Below, one piece after another: positions 25,726 through 35,069 of a stretch of 64,000 bases of DNA (position 1 is its first letter; each line of letters opens with the position of its first letter). Where the stretch lies: the NCBI RefSeq assembly GCF_018861755.1, contig NZ_JAHLEF010000017.1:26883-90882 (forward strand), in the 5' to 3' direction. Made by a program: the position numbers and the translations under genes. This DNA is from Clostridium sp. CF012 (GTDB taxonomy: Bacteria; Bacillota; Clostridia; Clostridiales; Clostridiaceae). The notes beneath the pieces are model-generated. The model searched no databases, was not told where the DNA came from, and worked only from the letters and a program-made list of their open reading frames with translations.

Positions 25726-26976
25726 TTATAACATTGCACTCATAAGTGGATAATCCTCCTCCCCTATCCCTCCACACATAGCACTTAGACCAGAATGAAG
25801 AAAACAAGAGCGGCCAATGGCTTTATCACCATACTTTAGCCTAATTTCATCCACTGCTTTATTAAGCTTACTATCTTTATCATAATCAAAGGTATCAAGC
25901 ATGTAGCACTGATAAAAATCATTACCACAAAAGTCAGTAATATGGACTCCTAAGTGCCTTATTGGGGTTCCCTTCCAAACATTATCAAATAGATAACAGG
26001 ATATCTCATATATTTTATGCGTAGAGTCCGTCGCTATTTGTAATTTCTTTTGACGGGAATATGAGATTAAGTCACTCCCTCTTACGCTCACAGAAACCAC
26101 AGTGCAGCAGTTCTGAGAATTTCTAAGCCTCATAGCTACTGTTTCACACAAGGATAACAGTACTTTATGCGCTGTATCACTATCTTCCACGTCAAAAGCT
26201 ATAGTTGTAGAATTACCTATGCCTTTCATTTGAATGTAATTACTTTTTCTAACCTCAGACCTATCTATACCATTAGCATAATTATAAATTACCTGTCCGT
26301 GACTTTTAAATTTATTCTTTAAAATTTTCAAATCATAATTTGCTAAGTCTCCAATAGTATTAATATTTAAATTGTGTAATTTGGGTGCCGTAGCTCTACC
26401 TACCATGAACAAATCTTCAACAGGTAGTGGCCACATCTTTCTCTTTATTTCCCAAGGAAATAAAGTGTGTATCCTGTCTGGCTTCTTAAAATCCGAAGCT
26501 ACTTTTGCTAAAAGCTTATTATTTGATATTCCTATGTTTACGGTAAACCCGAGCTCCTGTTTTATCCGCTCTTGTATAGTTTCAGCAAGCGACCTATAGT
26601 CTGGATATAAATGCTCCATGTTAGAAAAGTCTAGAAAGCTTTCATCGATACTAAATCTTTGGATTTGCGGAGTATATTCCTGAAATATAAGGTTCATAGC
26701 CGCGCTACAGTTCATATATAGCCAATACCTAGGTGGCACTATTACTATATTGGGACATTTTGCCCTAGCATTATATAGTGTTTCCCCTGTTTGAATATTG
26801 AATTTTTTAGCGGGTATTGATTTAGCTAAAACAATGCCATGCCTACTTTCCTCATCTCCGCCTACTACAGATGCTATTTCTCTTAAATCTATTTTCTCTC
26901 CTTGTTGAAGTCTATAAGTAGCTTCCCAAGATAAATAAGCACTGTTAACATCAATATGAAAAATTAATGCACTCAT
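25726..26976 (-). CDS. Y-family DNA polymerase (DinB/UmuC type)
   Basis: Translesion polymerase of 416 residues. Palm catalytic motifs: FHIDVNSAYLSWEA with the first metal-binding Asp, and RFSIDESFLDFS with the Asp-Glu pair near residue 107. Helix-hairpin-helix part HNLNINTIGDLANYDL and little-finger domain follow (GIGNSTTIAFDVED). N-terminal VVGGDEESRHGIVLAKS is typical of the Firmicute DinB-like group found beside LexA sites. No beta-clamp motif was picked out with confidence. Controlled by a perfect LexA box 32 bases upstream, so it is an SOS gene. The ATG at 26976 follows AGAGGGTGAT. Confidence 0.92.
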   Translation of the reverse strand: MSALIFHIDVNSAYLSWEATYRLQQGEKIDLREIASVVGGDEESRHGIVLAKSIPAKKFNIQTGETLYNARAKCPNIVIVPPRYWLYMNCSAAMNLIFQEYTPQIQRFSIDESFLDFSNMEHLYPDYRSLAETIQERIKQELGFTVNIGISNNKLLAKVASDFKKPDRIHTLFPWEIKRKMWPLPVEDLFMVGRATAPKLHNLNINTIGDLANYDLKILKNKFKSHGQVIYNYANGIDRSEVRKSNYIQMKGIGNSTTIAFDVEDSDTAHKVLLSLCETVAMRLRNSQNCCTVVSVSVRGSDLISYSRQKKLQIATDSTHKIYEISCYLFDNVWKGTPIRHLGVHITDFCGNDFYQCYMLDTFDYDKDSKLNKAVDEIRLKYGDKAIGRSCFLHSGLSAMCGGIGEEDYPLMSAML

Positions 26977-27007
26977 ATAATATCACCCTCTTTACTAATT
27001 CTATTTC

Positions 27008-27033
27008 ATTACAAGAACATATGTTCTTGTAAT
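27008..27033 (-). promoter_or_regulatory. LexA (SOS) box
   Basis: Perfect 26-base palindrome centred on GAACATATGTTC, matching the Gram-positive SOS consensus GAAC-N4-GTTC, just upstream of the Y-family polymerase gene. Confidence 0.92.
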
Positions 27034-27144
27034 GCTATTATATAACACTTTTCCTTCTATTATAAGCGTTCTAGAAAAATATTTTAGAACCCAATAAATC
27101 TCCCCTTTTGAGTTCGCTGTAGAATTGCTTCTATTTAAAGTAAA

Positions 27145-27191
27145 AAAAAATGACTGTAGTTAGATTTATAATCAAACTACAGTCATTTTTT
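27145..27191 (-). terminator. Terminator of the TDT transporter gene
   Basis: Stem AAAAAATGACTGTAGTT / AACTACAGTCATTTTTT with T runs on either strand; ends 7 bases before the transporter stop codon on the plus axis. Confidence 0.9.
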
Positions 27192-27197
27192 ATATAT

Positions 27198-28151
27198 TTA
27201 TATACTCTTATCTATTTGAGATATCTTTGCGATTTTATCCTCAAGAAACAGAAATTTAAAGTATCTTGCTAAAACATAAATAACAATTAAAACGGCTAGC
27301 ATCTCTTGAAATTCAACTAAATACTTTAATGTATATATAGGTTGTTTAATTTTAACTAGATATCCATTAAGTTGCTTCATAGCAACTGCGCTTATCACCA
27401 TTGGAAAAGTGAGTGCAGAATAACTTGGGTAAAATTTAATTTTCAATAGCTTTGGTAAATACGAAATCACCCCTAGGAACATTATAAGGGATAGACCACC
27501 TAAAAATCCTAGTATAAGATTATTTTTTACTGGAAAGCAGGCTAAATATCCAGCTAAACATAAACTAGCTGGAGCTGTAAATATTGCAATAGTTGGTAGT
27601 GCAGGCTCTGGAATTCCCTTAATAACGAATGTCCTATAAATCACAATAGGTAGCAGACATAAATATGATGTAAGCCCAAACCAGAAAGCCCCTTTTCCAA
27701 GACTAATTAAATTATAAGTAGGTGCTGTCATACTTGCTACCACAATACCAACATAAACTACAAAATAGCTTGGAAAAACTTTTTTTATATCAAAATTAAA
27801 AATAAACTTTGCTGTAAAATAAATTATTAAAAAACAGTGCAGTACTAAGCCAAAACACCAAATTCCAAAGGATATTGAGGGATCATAGGGTTTTATATAA
27901 GTTGCCAAAATCATTAAGCCCATAGTAAAAGTAGGTATTACACTGGCAACAACTGGGTTTTTAAAAGATTCTACTACTGCTTTTGTATCAAAAGATATCT
28001 TAAATATAAGTAGCAATAATATTAATGCGGATACAACTCCAAAGATATTCCTGTATATACCACCATAAGACAATACTAAATTGCCAGTTGCAGCCAGTGC
28101 TAGCATCAGTCCCGCTATTGGTACTGGAATTTTTTTAATTAAATTTTTCAT
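27198..28151 (-). CDS. TDT-family (TehA/Mae1-like) transporter
   Basis: Membrane protein of 317 residues with about ten hydrophobic segments. N-terminal IPVPIAGLMLALAATGNL and the later SFGIWCFGLVLH and IPEPALPTIAIFTAPASLCLAGY motifs match the tellurite-resistance/dicarboxylate transporter family (TehA, Mae1, SLAC1). Family members move anions such as malate or sulfite; substrate here is unknown. It is divergent from a tetR gene across a 185-base region that contains the TetR palindrome, so it is a likely TetR target. Confidence 0.9.
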   Translation of the reverse strand: MKNLIKKIPVPIAGLMLALAATGNLVLSYGGIYRNIFGVVSALILLLLIFKISFDTKAVVESFKNPVVASVIPTFTMGLMILATYIKPYDPSISFGIWCFGLVLHCFLIIYFTAKFIFNFDIKKVFPSYFVVYVGIVVASMTAPTYNLISLGKGAFWFGLTSYLCLLPIVIYRTFVIKGIPEPALPTIAIFTAPASLCLAGYLACFPVKNNLILGFLGGLSLIMFLGVISYLPKLLKIKFYPSYSALTFPMVISAVAMKQLNGYLVKIKQPIYTLKYLVEFQEMLAVLIVIYVLARYFKFLFLEDKIAKISQIDKSI

Positions 28152-28286
28152 TTAATTGCCTCCCTTTAATAAAAATAATCACATATACTATATATGAAGC
28201 CTTATAGCAAGTCCAATAGATAATCACAATAGATTATCCTTTATTCATTACAAATACCAATAGCAATTAAAAAATAAAATATCCTA

Positions 28287-28315
28287 TTGACAATAAACGA
28301 ATGGTCGTTTATTAT
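28287..28315 (+). promoter_or_regulatory. tetR promoter with TetR operator
   Basis: TTGACA (28287-28292), 17 bases, TATTAT. Between them sits a perfect palindrome AATAAACGA / TCGTTTATT with a 4-base centre (28292-28313), ideally placed for autorepression and for control of the divergent transporter. Confidence 0.85.
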
Positions 28316-28336
28316 ATAATTATTAGAGGTGATCCA

Positions 28337-28900
28337 ATGAGAAGAAAAGATGACGGAAAAGAGAAGAGCATAAAAGAAGCAGTGATTAAGCTAATACTAG
28401 AACAAGGTTTTCATGGTACTTCTATTTCTAAGATTGCTAAAGAGGCAGGGGTCTCCCCAGCTACTGTTTATATTTATTATGAAAATAAAGAAGTAATGCT
28501 ACGAGATATCTATCTTGAGTATTCTGAAGATATCTTAGATTATTTACTTAGCAAGCTTTATAAGGAGATGGATGGCCATGAGCTCCTTGAAATGCTCACT
28601 AGAGGTTATTACACCTATATCCGTGAACATGGCGAAATATTTCATTTTGTAGATCAATTTTCGAGTTGCCCAGCCCTTTCTAGTCAATGTTCAGAACAAA
28701 AGAACATAAATGACTTAAACATACTGTTAGAAGAAATGAAAAATAATAAAATAATTAAAGATTTTAGAAATGATAATTTGATAGCTATAATTTTTTATCC
28801 AATTAAATCTATTGCTACTAAACAGTGTGTTGGAGAAATTGAACAGGTGCAGCTCCTTGAGGAAATGATTACAATAATTCAAGATGCTCTACTTTTGTAA
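28337..28900 (+). CDS. TetR-family transcriptional regulator
   Basis: Repressor of 187 residues. HTH: SISKIAKEAGVSPATVYIYYENKEVML, preceded by AVIKLILEQGFHGTS, the standard TetR N-terminus. The C-terminal ligand domain is not assignable. ATG at 28337 follows AGAGGTGATCC; the longer frame from 28301 would run through the operator. The palindrome in its promoter and a degenerate copy before lon suggest a small regulon of transporter, tetR and lon. Confidence 0.92.
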   Translation: MRRKDDGKEKSIKEAVIKLILEQGFHGTSISKIAKEAGVSPATVYIYYENKEVMLRDIYLEYSEDILDYLLSKLYKEMDGHELLEMLTRGYYTYIREHGEIFHFVDQFSSCPALSSQCSEQKNINDLNILLEEMKNNKIIKDFRNDNLIAIIFYPIKSIATKQCVGEIEQVQLLEEMITIIQDALLL

Positions 28901-28981
28901 CTATAAATTATATTATTAAAGCGAGAAAATTTTGTTAAAGTAATAGCTACAAAATATCTCGCTATTAAACAATAAATAGTT

Positions 28982-28997
28982 AAACGAACATTCACTT
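28982..28997 (+). promoter_or_regulatory. Possible second TetR half-palindrome before lon
   Basis: AAACGA, 4 bases, TCACTT; two mismatches from the AAACGA-N4-TCGTTT core of the tetR operator, 31 bases before the lon start. Confidence 0.4.
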
Positions 28998-29027
28998 ATG
29001 AATATTATTAAAGAAAGGATGATTTTA

Positions 29028-31415
29028 ATGATGAATATAGATAAAAAAAATAAAGATGGGATGGTAATACCTGTAGCAGACATAGTTTTATTACCAGGAA
29101 TGGCTTATACTTTGAAATTGAATAACATTAGCGAAGAGGAACTGGAAAATTTAGCGAAGAAGGAACAATTTAGTATTGCATTACCTTTAAAGCAAAACTT
29201 TAATCAAAGTCAGTTAAAGCAAGAGGATTTTCATAAAGTTGGAGTTTCCTTTCATGTAAATGGAATTGAAAAAACAGAGAAAGGCTATCAATTAAAAATT
29301 AAAGTGTTAGATAGGGTAGAAATTAAAGAGCTTAATATAGGGAATGGTTTTACTCGTGTAGAATTTGAGATCGCACCAGATGTTATTGACCTTACAGAAA
29401 AGAGCCAAGAAGAAATGCTTGAGTATGTAAAAAAAGTCACTCGTGAGGTTAGCGAGCATTTTAAGGGCTCAGATCAGTTTATGAAAATAGTAGAGGATCA
29501 AAAGGATTTAAATAAACTCATAGGTCACCTTACTCAATTTATGCCTCTTACAAATGAAGAAAAGTATGAGTTAATTGAAACTCAATCTTTAAAAGAGAGA
29601 AGCCTTAAGTTTATGGATTACCTCTTAAAACAGAAAGAATCTCTAAAATTACAATTTGAGATGGCAGAAAAATTTACTGAAAAAGCTAACAAAAATTATA
29701 GAGAATCAGTGCTTCGCGAACAATTGAAAGCTATACAAAGTGAATTAAATGAAGGAAAGAGTGAAGGTTCTAAAAAAGACAAAGATTATTTTAATAGAAT
29801 TCAAGAAGCTCAAATGCCAGATGAAATAAAAACTGCTGCCTTAGAGGAACTTGAAAAGCTAGAAAGCCAAAGTGAAAATAGTTCTGAATATAATATCATA
29901 CGTAACTATTTAGATCTATTAGTAAAGCTTCCTTGGAAAAAGGCGCAGCCTAAAGCTATTAATCTAGGAGAAGCTAGACGTATATTAGATACGCAGCATT
30001 ATGGACTTGAAAAAGTTAAAGATAGAATAATACAACATTTAGCAGTTATGAAGCTTAGAAATGATAAAAAAGGTTCCATTTTATTACTAGTTGGACCTCC
30101 TGGTACTGGTAAGACAAGTTTAGGAAAAAGTATTGCGCAGGCCCTTGATCGAAAGTATATACGCCTTAGTTTAGGTGGAATACGTGATGAAGCTGAAATT
30201 CGCGGCCATAGAAGAACCTATATAGGCGCAATGCCTGGAAGAATTCTTCAAAGTATTAAAAAGGCGGGAGAGATAAACCCAGTTATGGTTTTAGATGAGG
30301 TGGACAAACTAATGTCTGGTTACAACGGAGATCCAGCCAGTGCATTGCTTGAGGTACTAGATCCAGAGCAAAACAATAGTTTTACTGATCATTATTTGGA
30401 TTTACCTTATGATTTGTCTGAGGTATTCTTTGTAGCAACAGCTAACTCCCTAGACAATATTCCTAGGCCATTACTAGATAGAATGGAGATAATTCAAATA
30501 TCTAGTTATACTATGAATGAAAAATTCCATATAGGTAAAAATCACTTAATACCGGAAATACTTGAAGAACATGGATTAAGTAATGACCAGTTAGTTATTG
30601 AAGATGAAGCACTACAGAAAATAATTAGTGAGTATACTCTAGAAGCTGGGGTTCGCGGACTTAAAAAGCAGCTAGCTACACTAGCTCGAGTTACCTCAGA
30701 AAAGATTGTGACAAATACTGTAGAATTACCATTTAAAGTTACTGTAGATGCACTAGATGATTTACTTGGAAGAAAAGTTTCAAGCCATGATAAGGCTCAA
30801 GTGGATAACCCACCAGGAGTTGTTACAGGCCTCGCTTGGACAGCTGTAGGTGGAGAAATACTTTTCATTGAAGCTACCGACATGCTAGGAACTGGACAAG
30901 TTACCTTAACTGGTCAACTAGGAGATGTAATGAAAGAATCTGCAAAGATTTCTTTAAGTCTCCTTAAGTCAAGGTTACCAATCAATACTATAAACTTTAA
31001 GGAAAGAGATCTTCATATTCATGTTCCATCAGGGTCTACTCCTAAAGATGGTCCATCAGCTGGAATTACGCTATTCACTGCACTTGCTTCCCTTGTTACA
31101 GGCATAAAAGTGGATTCAAAACTTGCAATGACAGGAGAAATTACTTTAAGAGGAGCCGTACTCCCAATTGGGGGACTTAAAGAGAAGTTACTTGGAGCAC
31201 AAAGAGCTGGAATAACAAAGATATTAATTCCAAAGGATAATTTAATTGACCTAAAGGATGTGCCTGAAGAAATTAAAAATCAATTGACTATTAAGACAGT
31301 AGAAACTGTAGAAGATGTACTACGCGAAACTTTAGGAATATCTTTACCTAGAGTAGAACATGTATTTAATCCTAATATATCTACTGGTGGAACTTTTAAT
31401 TCAAATCAAATGTAG
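29028..31415 (+). CDS. lon: Lon ATP-dependent protease
   Basis: Cytosolic AAA+ Ser-Lys protease that degrades damaged and regulatory proteins; 795 residues from the preferred start. Order: LonN domain (VIPVADIVLLPGM...), coiled helical region (REQLKAIQSELNE), AAA+ module with Walker A GPPGTGKTS and Walker B VMVLDEVDKL, sensor region, then the protease domain with catalytic Ser in PKDGPSAGIT and Lys in GGLKEKLLGA. AAAGGATG precedes ATG 29028 (29031 also possible); the extra upstream frame from 28998 lacks an RBS. The N-terminus is rather short of the canonical RxxPVFPG motif and reads LPGMAYTL, so this may be a second, specialised Lon. A TetR-like site lies upstream. Confidence 0.95.
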   Translation: MMNIDKKNKDGMVIPVADIVLLPGMAYTLKLNNISEEELENLAKKEQFSIALPLKQNFNQSQLKQEDFHKVGVSFHVNGIEKTEKGYQLKIKVLDRVEIKELNIGNGFTRVEFEIAPDVIDLTEKSQEEMLEYVKKVTREVSEHFKGSDQFMKIVEDQKDLNKLIGHLTQFMPLTNEEKYELIETQSLKERSLKFMDYLLKQKESLKLQFEMAEKFTEKANKNYRESVLREQLKAIQSELNEGKSEGSKKDKDYFNRIQEAQMPDEIKTAALEELEKLESQSENSSEYNIIRNYLDLLVKLPWKKAQPKAINLGEARRILDTQHYGLEKVKDRIIQHLAVMKLRNDKKGSILLLVGPPGTGKTSLGKSIAQALDRKYIRLSLGGIRDEAEIRGHRRTYIGAMPGRILQSIKKAGEINPVMVLDEVDKLMSGYNGDPASALLEVLDPEQNNSFTDHYLDLPYDLSEVFFVATANSLDNIPRPLLDRMEIIQISSYTMNEKFHIGKNHLIPEILEEHGLSNDQLVIEDEALQKIISEYTLEAGVRGLKKQLATLARVTSEKIVTNTVELPFKVTVDALDDLLGRKVSSHDKAQVDNPPGVVTGLAWTAVGGEILFIEATDMLGTGQVTLTGQLGDVMKESAKISLSLLKSRLPINTINFKERDLHIHVPSGSTPKDGPSAGITLFTALASLVTGIKVDSKLAMTGEITLRGAVLPIGGLKEKLLGAQRAGITKILIPKDNLIDLKDVPEEIKNQLTIKTVETVEDVLRETLGISLPRVEHVFNPNISTGGTFNSNQM

Positions 31416-31432
31416 TATTATATATAACAAGA

Positions 31433-31472
31433 AAAATTAAAGGAGGCCCTAAGTGGCTTCCTTTAATTTTTT
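31433..31472 (+). terminator. Terminator of lon
   Basis: Stem AAATTAAAGGAGGCC / GGCTTCCTTTAATTT followed by T residues, 18 bases after the stop. Confidence 0.88.
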
Positions 31473-31492
31473 AATCTAAATTGTTCAAAGTA

Positions 31493-32683
31493 TTATTTAA
31501 TTGCGTATAACTCAGCTAATTTATCAAAAGCTGCTAGTGAATTTTGTATTTTTTCGTGAGAGATACAGTAGGCTAGTCTTACATGTCCTGGGCATTCAAA
31601 TGCTGACCCCGGTACTAGTAATAAATTAAATTGTTTTGCCTCCTCACAGAACTTTTTATCATCTGCTATTGGTGTTTTAATAAATAAATAAAATGCCCCT
31701 TGTGGTTTTACACATTTAAAACCTATTTTTGTAAGATGGTTGTACAAAGTATCTCTATTTAACTTATATATGCCCACATCAACTTTAGTCTCCAGACAAT
31801 TTGCAATAACCCTCTGGAATAGTGATGGTGCATTTACAAAGCCTAAAATTCTATTAGCCACATTTAAGGATGCCATTATATCTTCAAAGGAATCCATATT
31901 AGTATTGGCAACTACATACCCTATTCTCTCCCCTGGAAGTGATAAGGATTTACTATATGAATATCCAATAAATGAATTTTTATAGTATTTTAAAATATAT
32001 GGAACAAAAGCATTGTCATAAACTATTTCTCTATACGGTTCATCAGATATTAGATATATGCTTGTCCCTAACTCTTCCTCTTTTTCACGGAGTAATTTTG
32101 CTAAGTCTTGTATAACTTTTTCTGAATAAACGGTACCTGTGGGATTATTGGGAGAGTTCATAATAATTGCTTTTGTTTTGTTATTTATTTTGTCTTTTAA
32201 TACTTTCATATCAGGTTCAAAGGTATTAATATCCGTAGAAACTACTACAAGTTTACCATCAAAATTATTTACATAGTTTCTGTATTCACCAAAAAATGGT
32301 GCAAAAACAATAACTTCATCCTCAGGGTTTAGTAATGTTTTAAGTAAGATATTTAATCCTCCAGCTGCTCCACAGGTCATAACTATGTTACTAGAATTAA
32401 TATCTATGTTATGTTCCTTATTTATAAACTGTGCTATTTTAGTTCTTACATCTTCATATCCAGAATTATTCATATAGCCATGTACAAGTTTAGAGGGAGT
32501 TTCATTTAATATTTTATTGATTTCATTTTTAATGTTTTCAGGTGGTTCAACATTTGGATTACCCAAACTGTAATCGAATACATTTTCTTCTCCATAAATT
32601 GCAGATAATCTTTTACCTTCCTCAAACATAGCTCTTATTATAGAGCTATTAGCAACTAAATTTTTCATCTTATTAGATATCAT
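31493..32683 (-). CDS. Class I/II PLP-dependent aminotransferase
   Basis: Fold-type I aminotransferase of 396 residues. Visible: VFDYSLGNPNVEPP (substrate/PLP N-terminal strand), CGAAGGLN (phosphate loop), MNSPNNPTGTVYS (PLP-ring Asn region), ISDEPYREIVYD, SYSKSLSLPGERIGY with the Schiff-base Lys, and VRLAYCISHE with the carboxylate-binding Arg. It resembles clostridial aspartate-type aminotransferases; specificity cannot be fixed from sequence. Monocistronic, convergent with lon. Confidence 0.9.
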   Translation of the reverse strand: MISNKMKNLVANSSIIRAMFEEGKRLSAIYGEENVFDYSLGNPNVEPPENIKNEINKILNETPSKLVHGYMNNSGYEDVRTKIAQFINKEHNIDINSSNIVMTCGAAGGLNILLKTLLNPEDEVIVFAPFFGEYRNYVNNFDGKLVVVSTDINTFEPDMKVLKDKINNKTKAIIMNSPNNPTGTVYSEKVIQDLAKLLREKEEELGTSIYLISDEPYREIVYDNAFVPYILKYYKNSFIGYSYSKSLSLPGERIGYVVANTNMDSFEDIMASLNVANRILGFVNAPSLFQRVIANCLETKVDVGIYKLNRDTLYNHLTKIGFKCVKPQGAFYLFIKTPIADDKKFCEEAKQFNLLLVPGSAFECPGHVRLAYCISHEKIQNSLAAFDKLAELYAIK

Positions 32684-32890
32684 TTTAAGTCTCTCCTTTT
32701 ATGTTTTTGGTAAACATAGTTAATTTTGTACTTAATTCTATAATCAAGTATATCATAGAAATGTTAAGTTGTTTGAAGATTCTAAAAAAACGTTAATTTA
32801 AAAGGATAATGTTCATCTTATTTTCATTAATTTGTGTTATATTATTGACATAAAGAAATACTACAAATACAAATTAAGGTGGTAGAATAT

Positions 32891-33628
32891 ATGAATGAAA
32901 CTATAAATTTATTAAAAGCTCATAAATCCATAAGAAAATATAAAAATCAGCCGGTAGAGGATGAAAAGATAAAAACCATTATTGAATGTGCACAAAGTGC
33001 CCCTACTTCTAGTTTTATTCAAGCCTACACCATTATAAGTGTAGTGGATAAATCTAAACGAAAAGATATAGCACATCTTGCAGGCGATCAAACTTATGTG
33101 GAAGAGTGCCCATTATTTTTAGTTTTCTGTGCTGATTTAAACCGCACCAAAATCTCCTGTGAACTTAATCATAAAACTATGGCAGAGGGGTATACAGAAA
33201 CCTTTATTTTAGCAACTGTGGATGCTGCTCTTGCTGCTCAAAATGCTTTAATTGCTGCAGAATCACTGGGACTAGGTGGAGTTTATATAGGTGGTATAAG
33301 AAATAATCCATCAGAAATGTGTAAGCTTTTGAACCTACCTTCCGGCGTATACCCTGTGTTTGGAATGTGCCTTGGATATCCAAATCATTCCCCAGACATA
33401 AAAGCAAGGTTACCTCTAGACGTAATATTTAAAACTGATGAGTACAATATAGATGGCGATGCTAAAAAAATAGAAGAATACGATGCAGAAGTTAGTGCTT
33501 ATTATAAAAGCAGAACTAAGGGAAAAAGATCAGATACATGGACAACTCAAGTATCTAATCTAATGGATAAACCACAAAGGCCGCATATGAAAGATTTTTT
33601 GGACAAACAAGGCTTTAAAATGAAATAA
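32891..33628 (+). CDS. NADPH-dependent nitroreductase (NfsA/FRP-like)
   Basis: FMN oxidoreductase of 245 residues. N-terminal HKSIRKYKNQPVEDEKI, the FMN-phosphate SxRxY motif, then QSAPTSSFIQAYTI, and GLGGVYIGGIRN near the middle, ending in the NfrA-type tail WTTQVSNLM. Length and motifs match oxygen-insensitive nitroreductase/flavin reductase A. ATG at 32891 follows AAGGTGG; the GTG at 32879 is inside that RBS. TTGACA at 32845 starts a possible promoter. It reduces nitro compounds or flavins with NADPH; the physiological substrate is unknown. Confidence 0.92.
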   Translation: MNETINLLKAHKSIRKYKNQPVEDEKIKTIIECAQSAPTSSFIQAYTIISVVDKSKRKDIAHLAGDQTYVEECPLFLVFCADLNRTKISCELNHKTMAEGYTETFILATVDAALAAQNALIAAESLGLGGVYIGGIRNNPSEMCKLLNLPSGVYPVFGMCLGYPNHSPDIKARLPLDVIFKTDEYNIDGDAKKIEEYDAEVSAYYKSRTKGKRSDTWTTQVSNLMDKPQRPHMKDFLDKQGFKMK

Positions 33629-33634
33629 GTATTG

Positions 33635-33656
33635 GGCACTCTTTATATGGAGTGCC
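33635..33656. terminator. Bidirectional terminator between nitroreductase and ArsA genes
   Basis: Arms GGCACTC / GAGTGCC with an 8-base loop and AT-rich flanks, wedged between two convergent stop codons. Confidence 0.7.
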
Positions 33657-33658
33657 TA

Positions 33659-34825
33659 TTATAATAACTGTATCCTTAACTTTCCATCCTCATAACTTGC
33701 TTTAACAATTTTTTTTGAATGTAATTTTTGCGGAAGTACAAAATTTCGTTTTTCATTCTTAATAGAAATACTAATTTCATCACCCCTTTGAAGTAAATTT
33801 AATTCACTTTTATCAACAAAAGGCATATTTATATTTAAATAATAACTTTCATCCCTACTTGATTTTTCAACCTCAAAAATTTTATCCTTAAATAGCACTA
33901 TCTCCGGAGAAACCTCTTTAAATATGCTCTCCCCCATATTAAGTAAAGATTCATAATTTCTAACCTCGCTATGCATTAGCTCAGCTTTAAAGATTGGTAC
34001 AGGGCTAAAGCTTTCACTTATATCATTAATATTTTCACTTTGAAGCTTCATCCACTTTTCGAAATAGCCTTTCCCACCCTCCTCTGAAATTATTTTATTA
34101 ACAATTATTGCGTCTACATTAAAATCATAGAGATGCAAATAAGAAAAATTCCTTTTTGCTTCTTTAACAACAATCTTTTCTGGAGTAGTAACTATTCTAA
34201 GGCTTACCTTATCCTTTTCTAGCATTAACTTATGGAGTTCATCAATTTTGTTATAAAGGATTTCAATTTCATCAAAAGTTTTATCATCAGGAAGTGGAAT
34301 CTTTATTGTACGATCAATTATTGGCTTTACAATTTTAGCAGCCTTTCTTTTCATAGGAAAAATTTTATCCATCCACCATTTAAAAAGCTCTGGAAACTTT
34401 AAAAGTGACATAGTTTCCCCAGTAGGAGCACAATCAACTATTAGCACCTCATAATTGTTTTCATCATTAATCTGTTTGATTTTAAGTAAGGAAATTAAAT
34501 CTTCAAAACCTGGAAATACTAGTAATTCTTCAACCTCAATGGTTTTTTCGCTTTTTAATATCATCAATTTTTCTATATAGCCCTTAATATTTCCCCAAAT
34601 AGCTTCATTTTCAATAAGGGCGTCCACCTCTATAGCTTCTAAATTATCTGAAATTTTTGTAGGAATATTAGATAGCTTTACACCGAAGGCATCACCTAAA
34701 CTATGAGCTTGATCAGTACTCATTATGAGCACCCTTTTTCCACGCCTTGCAATTTGGCAAGCTGTTGCTGCTGCAACACTAGTTTTCCCCACTCCACCTT
34801 TTCCTGTATATAAAATAATTCTCAT
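33659..34825 (-). CDS. ArsA-type ATPase with HSP20-like tail (second of pair)
   Basis: 388-residue P-loop ATPase of the ArsA/GET3 class. Deviant Walker A GKGGVGKTSVAAA at residues 8-20 (signature Lys included), switch I STDQAHSLGDAFG, switch II-like DCAPTGETMSLLKFPELF, and A-loop VDAIIVNKII. The C-terminal ~65 residues (YYLNINMPFVD...ISIKNEKRNFVLP...ASYEDGKLRIQL) have the strand pattern of the ArsA_HSP20 domain. No ArsB pump or ArsD chaperone is nearby and the methionine-rich TA-protein groove was not identified. With its paralogue it may form an asymmetric dimer equivalent to the A1-A2 halves of classical ArsA (inference). Last gene of the operon. Confidence 0.9.
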   Translation of the reverse strand: MRIILYTGKGGVGKTSVAAATACQIARRGKRVLIMSTDQAHSLGDAFGVKLSNIPTKISDNLEAIEVDALIENEAIWGNIKGYIEKLMILKSEKTIEVEELLVFPGFEDLISLLKIKQINDENNYEVLIVDCAPTGETMSLLKFPELFKWWMDKIFPMKRKAAKIVKPIIDRTIKIPLPDDKTFDEIEILYNKIDELHKLMLEKDKVSLRIVTTPEKIVVKEAKRNFSYLHLYDFNVDAIIVNKIISEEGGKGYFEKWMKLQSENINDISESFSPVPIFKAELMHSEVRNYESLLNMGESIFKEVSPEIVLFKDKIFEVEKSSRDESYYLNINMPFVDKSELNLLQRGDEISISIKNEKRNFVLPQKLHSKKIVKASYEDGKLRIQLL

Positions 34826-34844
34826 TTTAATCCCTCCAATTCAA

Positions 34845-35069
34845 TTATAGAAAATCCACCTTAACCTTTTTAATCTCATTCTTTGCCTCTTTTTCATCTT
34901 TTTCAGACAAATCCTGCATAAGCTCCAACGCAATATCCTTTATAACCGTAGCTGCACCTTTCTCAAATTTATTTAGTCTATTCAATGCTTTTTCCGGCAA
35001 AATATCTTTTATAATTTCATATTTAAGCTTTTCGATTTTTATTAATTTTTTAATTATTTCTCTATTCAT
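34845..35069 (-). CDS. Small charged helical protein between ArsA paralogues
   Basis: 74 residues, almost entirely Lys/Glu/Ile/Leu, predicted helical, no membrane segment and no Cys. Family not recognised. Its ATG directly follows the stop of the first ATPase gene (35070), with GAGAAGGTGG in that gene's end, so translation is coupled. Position suggests an accessory subunit or adaptor of the ATPase pair. Confidence 0.75.
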   Translation of the reverse strand: MNREIIKKLIKIEKLKYEIIKDILPEKALNRLNKFEKGAATVIKDIALELMQDLSEKDEKEAKNEIKKVKVDFL

